Source: Polytrichum commune (taxonomy: Eukaryota > Streptophyta > Polytrichopsida > Polytrichales > Polytrichaceae). From it: a DNA stretch of 64,000 nucleotides. The notes under the pieces are model-generated. The model saw only the letters and a program-made list of their open reading frames with translations. It was not told the DNA's origin and did no database searches. The position numbers were made by a program, and so were the translations under genes. Location: contig OX485803.1 in assembly GCA_950295325.1 (NCBI GenBank), positions 26,279,554 through 26,343,553 of the forward strand, in the 5' to 3' direction. Shown piece by piece: positions 1 to 11,524 of the stretch; positions within the stretch are counted from its first letter, which is position 1, and every line of letters begins with the position of its first letter.

Positions 1-1358
1 TTCCAATGGTATAAGGAAAGCCTAGATCCAAGTAGTAAGGAATGTGCTATGAATTTTTGAAGTTAGAAGGTAGATAGGTGGGTTGGAAGGGTCGGTTGAA
101 TCGACCTCACACTTCCAACCCTCATAACTTTTGCATTTCTTATCCGATTAGAGTGATTTTTAGATCATTGGAAAGATAATTTGGTGCACTAAGTATAAAT
201 ATTATGCTTAGGATTAAATTACAGGGCAGAATAACACTTTATATTTTAATTGTTAACTAAGGTACGCTTACTACCAAACTAGTTACAAAGAAGGAGGCAA
301 GGTCGACGCTCGGAAAGTGGAGCAAGGAAGGAGGTAGCGGCTCGGCCTACATCAAGCCCAAATCAACCGAGGAAAATTGAGGTAAATTAACTAACCTTAA
401 GCCTTCCATTTAGGATTGGAGGGAGCACGGCTAAGGTACGCATTTCTAAACCCACTCACCTATCTCGTAAGGTCAAGTGGCTTGACCACTTGACCGCCAA
501 GGGAGTACCCAATTCCATTGTTTTCGGGGCCCTTGGTATGTTTTGTGGTAGTAGCTTCATTTATTAGCAAGTTTCGTGTGTGGTAAGTCGGATTAATCAC
601 CGACACGACCACTCTGAATGTTGTTGGTGGAAAGGTGGGGTTAATGACCCGCGAATCCACTATTATGTTGTTGGCCCCATAGATTGGGAGTAATGGCCAC
701 AATTTATGAAGATTGCGCAACAGGTTGAACCTACAGGTCGCCCGTCACCCTGGTCCCATTGAGTTGCATTTCGTGGTCTATCCAGTATAAACACATTTAA
801 CAATCAAAACATACCAAATAAATCGTAAACCCTTGTTGGCAAGAGACCCGAGGTAAGGGGTGATGCCTAATATGTTAATGTAGTAAGTTAGGACGTGCAA
901 ACAAAAGTAAGTAATTAAGAAGGAATTTGTGTGAAGGGTGGGACTTAGGCCAAGTTCCCCCGCTTAGAAAACTAAATAGAACTAAATAAAGAAATAGGAA
1001 GAATTGAATGGTCCATCAAATTGTCGTTATTCCGTTCGTTGAGTTAGGGTGGTATGAGTTACACCCGGTTGGGTGTATCAGAACCATCCCAATTCACAAA
1101 TTAGGATTGCCTTGGTTTCAAGGCTGGTGCGTCTGCGCGTAGAATAGGTTGTAGGTTAAGGTTAGAACTAGATATGAAATTGGTTAGTGGAGTTTAAAGC
1201 CACACTAGTAAAAAACTAAGGCCTAACCTCCGGAGGTACTACGACGCATATTTAATCTCCCTTAAAAATCTAACTACTCACGTTATACACCTATCATCCG
1301 GGTTCGGCTTGGGCGCCTGCAAATGCAGGCCACCTTCACCGAAGGGCTTGTGTGATAC
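1..1358. other. Gene-free stretch beyond the gag-protease remnant
   Basis: I see no supportable gene here. The sequence is low-complexity to mid-GC. It lies downstream, in the minus direction, of the retropepsin remnant, where a pol region would be expected, but no reverse transcriptase or integrase motif is visible on either strand. It may be 3' internal or LTR sequence of the same element, or an unrelated repeat. The short open frame at 460-720 has no recognisable domain and is probably chance. Confidence 0.4.
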
Positions 1359-1454
1359 TTTTAGGCTCCCTCGAAAGGGGGTGGCCCAAAAGTACCACAG
1401 TGGAGGTGGATCCTTGAAATGTCGAGCATGAATTTGTAAAGTTGGCAAAATTTG

Positions 1455-2459
1455 TTATTCTGCTGCATTACAAGCGTAGTCCAATGTTTCCTCCAACAAA
1501 ACTGGGGCACAAGGCAAATCCGCAACTGAACCGCTACAACCAAACATTGTCTCCGCAACCATAGTCATAGAAGTAGCTGCAAATGCTACAGGAATAAATA
1601 CCTTCCTGCCATCTCCAGAAGACCATCCCTGTCTAATCCATGCCTCTTCAGTCCAGTTATCCAAACCAAAGCCAAGTGGATAAAGAGCTTGCTGACCAAC
1701 AAGTATATCATAGTTGGTAGCATTAGTAACAACACACTTCATTGACAAATGAGTGTAGGTGGGTCCTGCCCCCACATTAAAAATCAAACGTAGAGGTGCC
1801 TTGGTGTAACCTGTTGCACGTTCAGTGCCCCCTACTGAAGTCACAATTGTGAATGGACAAGGATCTAAGTTTGTTGGCGTCAATCCAAGACTGTCAGCAA
1901 GTCCTTTGCTAATCATAACCGGTTGAGCACCGGAATCCATCATAACTCTCAGTGGTGTAGCACGAATAGTAGGCATATCCGTGCGTGAAACGACAAACAA
2001 AAATTTGTCGTTCATCAACCGTACAACTCCAGGTTGCAAATTATGCCGCTCGCGAGCAGGCCTTGCAGAAATATCTGCAAGATATGCCGCTCCCGCTGCA
2101 TAATTCGAAAAGGACGTGTCCATTGCTGAAATTGTTGATGGAGGAATATCAGTGTGCTTACCAAAAGCAATGATCGCTGCATCCGCAAGGCTCGCTCGCA
2201 AATTGGCTAAGTCCTCCACCTCCGCAGCCACATGTACGTCAACAACAGCTTGGGATACTTGAAGGGATGGCAAATCCGCCTTACCTTCTAACATTCTCCC
2301 AGCTAAATGGAAAACTCCAGCAGGCTTGAAATCCGGAGTCATCAACTCCGAACCCGAGAAAATTGGCATATGGAGAATTTTATATGCCAATGTCTGCATA
2401 ATATCCTTCGAGATGGAATCCCCATCTCTCAAAAGGTACAGGGTTTTTAGCCCCAACAA
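1455..2459 (-). pseudogene. Ty3/gypsy retropepsin-like aspartic protease region
   Basis: An open frame of 334 residues. The C-terminal half carries a retropepsin-like domain: a DSGA active-site motif (DNA 1926-1937) within a hydrophobic strand, followed about 70-80 residues later by a second hydrophobic block containing NYDILVGQQAL, the usual flap/ILG-type region of Ty3/gypsy proteases. Such enzymes dimerise and cleave the Gag-Pol polyprotein in the virus-like particle. The first ~30 residues are out of frame with the upstream zinc-knuckle frame (overlap at 2380-2459), so a frameshift near 2430 separates them. The frame ends without entering a reverse transcriptase. Either the pol region has been deleted or this copy belongs to a family with a separate pol frame. 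Assignment to a retroelement protease is firm; activity is very unlikely. Confidence 0.75.
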
Positions 2460-3100
2460 CAGTGGTGTTTACCAATCCAATTGAGAGAGGTAAACGTGCT
2501 TGACCAACTTGATCCGCTGGTCCGGCATGGCGAGGATGTGACACCTCGTTGCTACCACCACTTGTAGAAGCCACCGCATTTGCCAATGTTTGTGATCGCG
2601 TAGAAGCCGCAGCCACCATCTCTCCAGATGCCCCAAACATATATATGTTTGACCCCGAGGTGCCACCACCTGCATGCGGCTCAGAAATTTGAGCAAAAGA
2701 TGCAGAAGATTTGAGCTTTTGCTCAAGCTCTGCCACCTTAGCCTCAAGACTCTGCTCCCTTGGAGATTTTCCAGTGACATAACTGGCAGGCCGCATCTCA
2801 GGATGAAGTTGGAAACAATGATCCACATCGTGATTAGTGCCACCACAATGGTTACATTTCAATTGTCTCTTCTTAGAATTGTCCCCTGCCTTTACTGGTT
2901 CTATCTTTTGTTTTAATTTTCCCAAAGGCTGAGTTTTCTTCTTCTTAGGACAATTGGGATCATTCTTCGAATGACCAGCTTCTCCACAACCCCAACAATG
3001 CAAAATCTTTTGTTCCTTAACGGGTTGAGTCTCAGCTAAACTACTAGTAGCTGTGACAATTCTTCTTGATTTCGTACTCTCTATCATCCAAGATACTATG
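2430..3100 (-). pseudogene. Gag nucleocapsid region with two zinc knuckles
   Basis: The 352-residue frame at 2380-3438 becomes gag-like in its C-terminal two thirds. Two zinc-knuckle motifs are visible. The first (DNA about 2948-3000) is CWGCGEAGHSKNDPNC, with six residues rather than four before the last Cys. The second (about 2815-2860) is a canonical CX2CX4HX4C, CNHCGGTNHDVDHC. They are separated by a lysine-rich linker, as in nucleocapsid proteins that bind retroelement RNA. A heptad-like segment follows (EQSLEAKVAELEQKL), then a low-complexity Ser/Gly region leading to the protease. The upstream part of this frame (3100-3438) is a shadow of the capsid frame, so a frameshift lies near 3090. 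Confidence 0.75.
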
Positions 3101-3448
3101 TCTGTGACAGAGAGCCCGATCACATCTCTCAACCACGGCAAACGCTTGTGCAAGCGTAGCTCTGCCTTCGTAGTCGAGGATAATCCGAGGTGATGCCAAC
3201 TCAAGTAGCCGCTTGTCAATCTTAGACAAAAAGATTTTGACAAGCTGACTCTCAGCAAAAACACCTCCCGACTCAACAGCAAGACGTGCGAGTCGCGTAT
3301 ACATGGTCCGTGGAGTGTCATCCTTCTCTCGGCGGAAATCCTGAATGCGCTGCATCTGGTCTCGCCGAAATCCACCATACTCCACCTCCAAATGTGCGAC
3401 AAATTCAGCAAGGGGATTAAATGGAGGTGGTGGACCAACAGCCGTCAA
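3044..3448 (-). pseudogene. Gag capsid-like core
   Basis: A 134-residue frame resembling the retrotransposon gag domain of plant Ty3/gypsy elements. It contains a hydrophobic/charged helix pattern around LEVEYGGFRRDQMQRIQDF and a following segment rich in Leu and Ala. The same block occurs in the plus-strand element (within 19669-19790), with about two thirds of residues shared, so the two are related gag proteins. The frame is offset from both the upstream N-terminal gag frame (frameshift between 3417 and 3448) and the downstream zinc-knuckle frame. The protein would form the particle shell. The element is a dead copy. Confidence 0.7.
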
Positions 3449-4025
3449 TGCTGCCTGTGTAGCACGTGCTACTGCCAGCCACTATTGGCCCAAGTGCCAG
3501 TTCTTTGTCCTTAGACTCCTCCGGCGATTCCTCCTCCTTTAAGGTGGGTGGAGCTAAGGTAGCAACCGCCCCATCTTTAAGGGCTGAAATAAGCTCAACC
3601 CGAGCCTCCCAATATTGCTCCACCTCCCGAAGTTGTCACTGATGACCCTCTGTCCAGCGTTCATAAGTTTGGAGTGCCTCATACTCCAAATGCTGAGGTA
3701 GAAGTTCAAAGGCATACCAATCATTGAAATTGGAAGACCTTTGACGTTTCTCCTTAATCCAGGTACGAAACCGGAGTTTCCAATCGGGCAAGTAAATGCC
3801 CCCGGCTTGACCTGAAAACCGATCACGCACTGAATTGTGGCGATCGTCCTCTATTTCGTCGAACGTGCCGACACTCCAAATCCGAAGCCTACTAGTAGTG
3901 TCCAACGCCGAAATAGGCTCAAAAGCCTCGTTGGTATCTACCTCTGGCTCAAGATTTGTGGTATGCACGTCCTCCAAGTAATCTGGTGATGGAGATCGAT
4001 AATATCGGCTCCTAGTTTGCACCAT
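3417..4025 (-). pseudogene. Gag N-terminus, interrupted by an in-frame stop
   Basis: Two collinear open stretches (3636-4025 and 3417-3623) lie in the same frame, separated by one TGA. The start is taken at 4025 because the first residues (MVQTRSRYYRSPSP) match the start of the plus-strand element's gag at 19228 (MVTTRSQYYRSPSP). This shared start fixes the gag initiation codon of the family. The region then has acidic and aromatic stretches, followed by the EQYWEARVEL block that is also conserved in the plus-strand copy (ERYWETRVEL). No enzymatic motif is present, consistent with a Gag matrix-like region. The plus-strand copy lacks about 80 residues of this segment. Confidence 0.7.
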
Positions 4026-4190
4026 AAAATAATCACTTGAGTTCCTGCAACTACCTACAAGGTAATGGCAACCTGCACCTGTTGCGGGCTATCTAAATGG
4101 CAATCCCTTGCCAAATGCCAAGTGTTTATTTATGCCCCCAGAATTCCAAAATTGTGCAAAGGTTTCGAGATTGGTAATTAAAATTAAAAA

Positions 4191-4478
4191 ATCGGCGTTG
4201 AAAATGCTAATTTCCAAGGTAATTATGGACTCCAATCAACAAACTAATTGCACCAATGGACTCCTAGGAAGATTTCACACAAATTAGGCTCAAATTTCAC
4301 TCCGTTCGGAGTTAATTTGCTCCCAAAAACAAAAATCAGCGTTGAAATTGCTAATTTCAGCAATGATTTTGAATTCCAATCAACAATCCAATTACACCAT
4401 TGGATTCCTTGGCAAATTTCACACAAGATAGGCTCAAATTTCACTCCAATCGGAGCTAGTATGCCCCCAAATTTGAAC
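4191..4478. repeat. Two-copy tandem duplication, ~144-bp unit
   Basis: The block beginning ATCGGCGTTGAAAATGCTAA at 4191 recurs from 4335 as ATCAGCGTTGAAATTGCTAA. Both copies continue through matching CTCAAATTTCACTCC segments, giving a diverged tandem duplication inside the LTR region of the minus-strand element. Confidence 0.65.
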
Positions 4479-4635
4479 CTCAAAGTTTGTGAGAAGTGAA
4501 TGCCAAGTTTGAACGGTGAAAGTAAAAAAAAATTAAGTAAAAAATAAATTAAAAAAATTAAAAAACCAAAACAAAAACCAAAAACCAAAAATTTAAAAAA
4601 AATCAAAAAATCAAAAGAAATGGGAGGGCTTACCT

Positions 4636-4775
4636 AGCCTGCCTGGCGCCCGCCCGCCCCCGTGGGCCCGGCATGCGCCCGCCCGCCCATGGGGCCCGGC
4701 CTACGCACGCCCGCCCGGCCCGGCTTGCGACCCGCCGCCCCTTGCAGAACCGGAGCTCCAGGAGGGTCCGGAGCT
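4636..4775. other. GC-rich island within the LTR
   Basis: About 140 bp of CCCGCCCG-rich sequence stands out sharply from the A/T-rich DNA around it. A comparable GC-rich island occurs at about 18268-18350 in the LTR of the plus-strand element, so this is a family feature rather than a host CpG-island promoter. Confidence 0.55.
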
Positions 4776-5552
4776 CAACAATTAAAAACAATTCGGATTT
4801 TTATTTTATTGTTGTTTTATTTTATTGTTATGTTTGTTTTAAAAGAACAAAAATTAAACTTTGCTTCCACAATTTGCAAGCAAGAAAGATGTGACTTGAG
4901 ATTCCATTTGGTCTCAAGATTCAACCATCAACAATTCAAGAAAACACAAAGAGACACCAAAAGAGAAATGTGAAGATTTTTCTCAAAATCTTCTTGAGGG
5001 TTGCAAGGAATTGCAAACTAAGCTTTCATACACTTGTATCACTCATTTGCCCCCACTACTGGGCCCTTTTAGCTCAGAAATACAACCAAAAATGAAAAAT
5101 AAGTGCCATTGTTGTCAAGTATGAGGGTTTCTCTCTCCAAGCTCAAGAAACTAAGAAGTCTCCTTACAAAGCTTAAGAAACTCTAAAATTCACACACAAG
5201 AGTCAAGCTATCTCTCACTCCACAAAGGGAGAATCCAAGAGTGCAAGTGATGGAGAAAGAATGCAAAGGCTTTACTCATGATCTACTACACCATAGCCAT
5301 AAGATAGCAACAACAAGCTCTCTCTCTCTCAAAACACACTCACAAGACTTGACTTGACAACAATGGCAAGTCAAGATGCCTTCCTCTCCACATAACCCCA
5401 ATCCTATGTGGATTTCATCCATGGAGTGGATGAACAACTAACTAGGACTCCCAATGGAGTCCATAATCCATCCAAACACACATGGACTCCTAATGGAGTC
5501 CATTTACTCCTAATTTGACGTGACTTGGCCCCCGATGTCGCCTCACGTGACA

Positions 5553-6529
5553 ACAATGTTTGGAGTACCTAACCTACAAGGAGATTATCAAGAAAGTTCC
5601 ATCTCCCTGGATTTGCAAGCTTAAGAGATTTTACAACCATAGATGCTACCAACATGCTACAAGGAAGTCAACACTTGGGAGTGGTGAGTCCACAAGCTCC
5701 TAGATTTACAAGCAATTCTTAGCCATATGTGGGTCCATATAAATTTACGTTGATTTTTTTTTTGTTTATTCTTTGCTTGCTAGGATAAGAGGTTGTGGCA
5801 TCAACAAGCTTGGGTAGCCTAGTATGCTCTTGGTTGTACCCCCAAGTTATATGCATTTCTCAATCTAAAGGAATTGAGTTCAATATGTCCGATGAGTATA
5901 AAGGTGCTCTCAAATGCGGAAATGGGTACCTAGATTTTGCTGTGGGCCTAGCAACCATGTAGGCTTTGTTGTGGATGCTTTAAGTCAGTGTAGTTTGTCT
6001 TTGAGGCATCGCTTTGTAGACAATTAGAAGCCCATGTTGGTTTAGAGAATCCCCTCGGGTGGGAGGGTTTTCTATACTTTGATCCATGACCTCGTTTAAC
6101 AAGTGAAAAAATATGGCTATGCATGTGGTAGGTTTGGACATAGACAAAGTGGTGGAGCGCTAGAAGGTGGTAGGAGATAGGGGATTTGTATGGCCAAGGT
6201 ACAAGGCCATCAATTGCTTCATTGGAAGTTATCTCAACCACCCTTGGGTGGCTCAAGGAATGATGTAAAACCTCTAATTAAGGTGGCACATGCACAGAGC
6301 TTGCCAGGGTGACCCCATCATCCCCAACTACACAATTTGGAGTGAAATTGGCGGAGCCAACTCCGCATTCATGGCAACCCAAAGTGGAGTTCACGACAAG
6401 GATACGGAAAAATGGCAATTGGAGTGATGTGCAACTTAAAGGTGCATTGTGAGGGATAGATGTGGGTTCAAGAGTTTTGACGGCCTCAAGAGAGTTTGCA
6501 TTTTGGTTCCTACATTGAGGAATCACCTC
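5553..6529. other. No gene recognised
   Basis: Nothing supportable is present. Short minus-strand open frames at 5948-6256 and 6278-6628 lie antisense to, or just upstream of, the decayed transposase and show no domain. The 5' limit of the transposon carrying that transposase is probably in this stretch, but I could not define its TIR. Confidence 0.4.
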
Positions 6530-7985
6530 TTTGGCACCACCATAGGGAGGAAGAGAGGGAAAGAAATGTGTGCTCACAACAAATGAGGAAGTGGACATTG
6601 TGAATTTTGTGGAGAAGATGTTAAGCATCGGCCATCCAATGTACTTGGCTCAACTCTAGATCAAAGTAGCAGAAATCACTCAAGAACGTCTAACACCATG
6701 GGTAGGATGGTTTCGCATCCTACCCATCCAAATGTCTCACTTCGTGTGGCTTAAGAATTGGAGATGGGTAGAGGCAAGAGGCTTGTGTCCGGAGAATGTG
6801 CAATCTCTCTATCACAACCCTATGGTGATGGATGGGAAGCACGATTATCCACCATCTCAAATATAAAATGTAGATGAATTTGGAGCCCAAGTGGGTCAGA
6901 ATAGAGGAGCATTTGTTCTTGCTTGATTTGGTGTGAGGGAAGTGCACACCCAATGAGCAAGAACATCTTTCAATGCTAAGTTGTATCAATGCAGTTGGGG
7001 AGAGCATCCCCAAATTTTAAATCTTTTAAGGGCAAGCAATTTAGATGCAATTACATCAAACATTGTGAGACCAGAGCTTGCATGACTATGCAACCAAAGG
7101 CATGGATGACATCATTTCTTTTCTCGAAGTGGATGTCACACTAAAATGTCACAATCCAACCATCATCTTCTCATCACGGATGGCCACAATTTGCATATGA
7201 TCATGGAGGTTGTGGATTTAGACTTGGTCACTCTTCCTTCCCATACTTCATATGCCCTTTAACCATTGGATGTGGCATGCTTTTAAGCTTTTCAAATCGG
7301 CTTTCTGGGCATGCATGGACATTTGGTCATTGGCCAACAAAGGCAAGGGAGCAAAGAAGGAGGATTTGGTGAGGTGTGTGTCATGGAGATTGAAGAATGC
7401 ATTGACACACAACAACATTACAAAGGGCTTCATGACAAGCATGATATCACCTCTCAACCCATCGGCCATGGACGGGAAGATGCAACCTAGTGAATCATAT
7501 GCACATGTGGAGGAAGAGATTCGGAGCCAAGAGGTTGAGGTGGAAGAGCTACTTAATGTTTCACTTGAAGATAAAGGTATTGCATCAAACACATGTCATC
7601 ATTTTGTCAATGTCGATGAGGAAGATAACCATAGAAGAGGCATAACCCATGAGGACGATGATGTGGAAGAATGTGGTAGAGACGGAAGTTCATCATGATT
7701 CACCACAAGAGGTTGAGATAAGCAACATTCACAAATTTCTCACATTACCAATGATACCTACTCCCACTGTGCAAAGGCAAAACACATCCACACCCATCAT
7801 AGATCACTTGAAGTCTTGGATCATGACAAGTGATGAATACTTAAAGTGAAAGGCAAGGTTGAAGGATGAGGTGGAGGCGGAGAGAGTTGCAAAGAAGGAG
7901 GAGATGGAGAGGTGCAAGCTCAATAGACAAGTGGGAAATCTTGAAAAAGAGAAGGAAAAAAAAAACAAAGAATGTTGAATCACTA
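6530..7985 (+). pseudogene. DDE/pogo-like transposase, decayed
   Basis: Reading the plus strand across several frames gives an ordered match to plant DDE-superfamily endonuclease (pogo/Tigger/jerky-type) transposases. There is a basic start followed by an N-terminal helical block (about 6548-6650); a block ending near GLCPENVQSLYHN (about 6780-6825); a block with KHDYPPSQI (about 6838); the KAWMTSFLFSKW block (about 7095); a catalytic-strand block with TDGHNLHM (Asp codon 7179-7181); LVTLPSHTSYAL; and then the open stretch 7252-7698 containing ANKGKGAKKEDLVR, NALTHNNITKGF and an acidic tail. At least three frameshifts and several stops interrupt it. A Lys/Glu-rich coiled-coil-like segment follows to 7985. 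The superfamily assignment is from motif order; the exact clade is not resolved. Confidence 0.7.
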
Positions 7986-8009
7986 AGCAAAGAAGATGTT
8001 TGATGAGGC

Positions 8010-8261
8010 ATGGATGGTGAAAAGGTACAAAGGAGGTTGGAGAAGCTCTCCACAAGGCAATTAGGGAAATTCAAAGCGGCCAAGTACCCATATTGTGGAT
8101 TCATGCCTTCTATTTGCAAACGCAATATGAAAGTGGCCATTGCAAAGAGGAAGATGCAGAAGGTAGGGTTGGCAAGTGATGGATGCCAAGTAATGGAGGT
8201 TAGTTGGGGATACAAGGCCCATCCACGAAGACATTGTCCCACTTCATGTTATGTGAGGTAG
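8010..8261 (+). pseudogene. Possible C-terminal remnant of the DDE transposase
   Basis: An 83-residue plus-strand frame lies directly after the Lys/Glu-rich tail of the transposase and is rich in Lys and Arg (for example KVQRRLEKLSTRQLGKFKAA). Its position and orientation suggest it is the end of the same gene, reached by a frameshift and a stop near 8005. No catalytic or binding motif is visible, so this is inference from context. Confidence 0.35.
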
Positions 8262-9148
8262 AGCTGGCATGGAGTACATAGCCTATTCATGTCAAATACC
8301 AGTGTATGATCGCCACCACTTGTGTACTCATGAAGCTTGTGATGTGCAAGCTTATTTGATTAGAGGTCACTGTCTCCATGACCTAGGATGAGATATTTAT
8401 AGTTAAATTTTGATTTTTATCACAATTCATGTTTATAGCATGAAGATGCTTGATTTATGAATCTTTAGTTGGTGGTTTGAGTTCAACATGAACGCCAAAA
8501 GTGAGCTTGCTTGTGTGCTGAAGTAGAGGGCTGCAGACAAAGGCATTGTCGCAATTAGCCTCAATCGGCCACAAACAACCAATGGTGGCCATGTGGAGCT
8601 GCAGATGGCATGTGTTGATTGTTAGGGGCACATTGTACTGGTCACAATTAAACCTGATTGGACAAGCAAGCAACTACTTTGGCCATGCATCTGACTTTAT
8701 TGAAGCGGTTTCTTCTTCTTCTTCTTCTTCTTAAATTTTATTTAAATTTTATTCCTTCACCAACACTGGAACTACCAACTTGGAACTACCAACTTCCAAG
8801 TCACTTTTGTATGCATGTGGGATAGCCATTTAAGGCTCCAGGTAGCTTTATATAAGAGACACACTACCCCAAAGTTTAGAAAGAGAAGTAATGTTTATGA
8901 GGGGGTCTAAGACCTTGTTTACAGAGCCGGATGTCAGAGACTTCAATAAATCCTAATGAATACAGGAAAAATGATATGATTAATTCGAAATTTGTTGCTG
9001 CTTAATTTGCCCTCTCAGATTTGCTAACCTTGTGTGGTTGTTATTTCCGAAATCCATCGTCAGGAAGATAGATAGTGAGCAGTGAATAGTGTCCGGTCAA
9101 CACCCGCTTACCTTCCAATTAAGTTGCAATTGCTGTTAGGCATAAAGC
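8262..9148. other. No gene recognised; (TTC)n microsatellite
   Basis: The only clear structure is a TTC microsatellite at 8707-8733, followed by AT-rich sequence. A short direct repeat (TGGAACTACCAACTT) occurs near 8767-8795. No coding region is supported. Confidence 0.4.
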
Positions 9149-9427
9149 TTAAGGTTGGGTATGGAAACTCCACATGTACAAGTTGGGGCAGTCTGAATGC
9201 AATTCATGACAAGAAGCACCAAGACAAACTAAATTTATAGGCAGACAACTTTGTATGCGAATCTGGTTGACATATCTTCTCCACAAGAACAACGATGCAT
9301 GCCACAGTACTTTGCGGTAATTGAGAACGCAACCACGCATGTTTTCTAGATTTCCAAAACATTCATTTCTATTTGAATCTTTATCAGAAGTTAGACGAGG
9401 TTGTAAGCCCTGTTCTCCGAGGCTCAT
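9149..9427 (-). CDS. Unrecognised open frame, possible exon
   Basis: A minus-strand open frame of 92 residues in one of the few parts of the window where I find no other copies or TIRs. The composition (mixed charged and hydrophobic, seven Cys) is not obviously biased, but no domain is recognisable. It might be an exon or an exon fragment of a host gene together with 9860-10075. I could not identify a convincing pair of splice sites joining them. A chance open frame is equally possible. Confidence 0.18.
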   Translation of the reverse strand: MSLGEQGLQPRLTSDKDSNRNECFGNLENMRGCVLNYRKVLWHASLFLWRRYVNQIRIQSCLPINLVCLGASCHELHSDCPNLYMWSFHTQP

Positions 9428-9859
9428 GCCTTTCCACTTCTCATAAAGATCTTTTAGCTAAACGGACCAACTTGCATGAACATCAACTCACACTGTTGAG
9501 TGTCCACATACATAAGTATAATATGAAAACCCAGTTTGGAAATCCTACTAAGAACCCAGAGCTGCAGACTCAGTTCTGAGCACATTTATCCATATATTTG
9601 ATTTGCAAATTGTGTCAATTATGCGGTCATCAACATGTGGCATTGACTAATGGAATGACTTCGTGATCCTTCTCATGTTTCCAAAGTGGATTTGTTTCGA
9701 TACAGCGTGAGGCTGTCATGCACCCAATCATCGAACATTCAAACTCTCAGAAGAACATATGAATCCGCCACAACACTGTGGGGTTGAAGCTCGCAAAACC
9801 TTCGTCCCAATATCCAGTGACAGTGATTCTAGGCTCACCACCACAAATAAGGTATCCAC

Positions 9860-10075
9860 TCACTTATAATATTGACGCGTTTCAGGTGCTAGACCCCCAG
9901 TCAAGATACTTCCATTCTCGATGTCGAAATATCCAACATCGTACGTGGTCGCGATTGTTTCAACCAACATTTTCCTGATGAACGTGAGCTTGGGGCTGCG
10001 GCTACGTCTGTCGTCTTCGTTTCTGGCCGGTTTGCAATACCCAAAAAACTTGAATAATCTAAACAACCGCCTCAC
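9860..10075 (-). CDS. Unrecognised open frame, possible exon
   Basis: A minus-strand open frame of 71 residues with a basic N-terminus (RRLFRLFKFF) and a mixed, protein-like composition (for example VGYFDIENGSILTGG). It lies in DNA of slightly higher GC than its surroundings, about 430 bp upstream in the minus direction of the frame at 9149-9427. No known domain is recognised. It could be a 5' exon of an undescribed gene; without transcript data it stays speculative. Confidence 0.2.
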   Translation of the reverse strand: MRRLFRLFKFFGYCKPARNEDDRRSRSPKLTFIRKMLVETIATTYDVGYFDIENGSILTGGLAPETRQYYK

Positions 10076-10139
10076 TGCTACTAAACTATATACTAGCCAG
10101 CCAGGCTCTTTGAATTAAAAAGTGCTACAACGTCAAATT

Positions 10140-11524
10140 GTATTATCCAGTTTTTGGCAGCCGATCGAATCTCGGTCGCTGTGTCACGGGTCTTGTGGCG
10201 TGCCTCCTCGTGCCTTGTGCCTTGCAGCAAGTGGCAAGTGGCATGCACCTTGTCCCCCCGCTTGTCACATAACGTAAGCTTAAGTTATGCACTCTACCCT
10301 CCCTAATATCACGCTTTTGGCACCCAATGTGCACACGATAGGAAGGAGGTCTGTAGTGTTAACATGGATGCTTGATGAGAGAGAATTAGTGTAGTGTGAC
10401 ATTCTCGAATAACGCAAAGTCAACATTGCAATAATGACAATAATTGCAACGATGATAACGTGATGTGCGCGAGCATGTAGTTTGAATTCTTTGGTGGATA
10501 GATTTAATGTGAAAGACCCGTGATATATGGGAGGTAAATGTGACAACAAGGAGGGAGATTTTAATCGAGAACATCCATTCTCTAAGGTTTTGGGATAAAA
10601 GAGAAGGAGTGACATTAAGGAGGGTGGTGTTACGGAAGTTACGGGTGTAAGTGGTGGGACCAATAACATTCAAGTGTGTGAGCAAAATGGATGTCATAAC
10701 ATTCCTTAGCAACAGGCTCTTGCACTGTGTGGCCAAGAACAACATGGGCATAATGCCCCTTTTACGCTGGGAATGCCTTACAAAATGATCAGTTTTGAAA
10801 CAATTAACTTGTAGCTGGGCATTTTGCGATTCTGCAATACTCGTAATTTTTGGGGTTCAATATTTCTGAATCTTATAAGAGTTGTTGGCCAGGGTCCACG
10901 TGGGGTAGTGCACCTATCCAGTTGGTCACACTAACATAAGCCTCGTTGGGTGAGAATTTAGTCGGGCATCTGTTTTTAGAAACCAAGTTGTGAAGACCAA
11001 CTAGCATGCAATGTTGCAGTGCCTAGGGCATGCCTTCCCCTTTTGGCAAGGGAATCATCCCTCAAAGCTTAAGATTGTTGATCTTTTTTTCTTGGGTACA
11101 AATTGAACACATTCAGTTACAAATTGGTTCTTATTTATGGCCATTTTACATAGTACATGACCAAGGACTATGAGAAAAAATGATTCAGGATTTCTCGTGG
11201 TCGCGGTTGGTGGTTTGAAGGCCATGACCAAGAGAAGTCCACATCACTTTTTGATAGCCTTGGTCATGGGATGTAGTGTAGGGTGAACTTAGAGCGGGAT
11301 GCAATGTGTTTAATGAAAACAAAAATAAGTGGACAATAATGATTTTTATGGTATCCGGGCTTTATTATGTTGTTATTTTTTGTTGAACACCTACATTTGA
11401 GTGCTATATGGCAAGCGTGGTCCATACTAGACTTGTACACATTTATAGTATAATCTTATAAATTGGGTAAACAGTTGAAATTTTGATTGAACAACCTTAA
11501 CTTTACAATCATGCCATCCATATG
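10140..11524. other. No gene recognised
   Basis: Open frames on the minus strand at 10280-10751 overlap one another in two frames and are Ser/Leu/His/Thr-rich without domains, typical of chance frames. No terminal repeats or RNA gene are visible. Confidence 0.4.

Larger units (their letters stand above)
4060..5552 (-). repeat. LTR and leader of the minus-strand gypsy copy
   Basis: Upstream of the minus-strand gag start lies about 1.5 kb that is homologous, in reverse orientation, to 17587-19190 next to the plus-strand gag. Shared landmarks include a TGTCACG start (here the complement of 5546-5552), a TGTGGAGAGGAAGGC block, a TCAAGTCAAGTCTTGTGAGTG-like block, CACTCTTGGATTCTCCC, a GC-rich island and a GCAGGTGCAGGTTG block before gag. 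I infer that both are 5' LTR plus leader. The inner boundary is not exact, and no second LTR is seen in the window. Confidence 0.6.

Noticed and set aside
10280..10751. Overlapping minus-strand frames of 121-129 residues
   Set aside because: Two frames cover the same DNA, are Ser/Leu/His-rich and have no domain. They are more likely chance frames.
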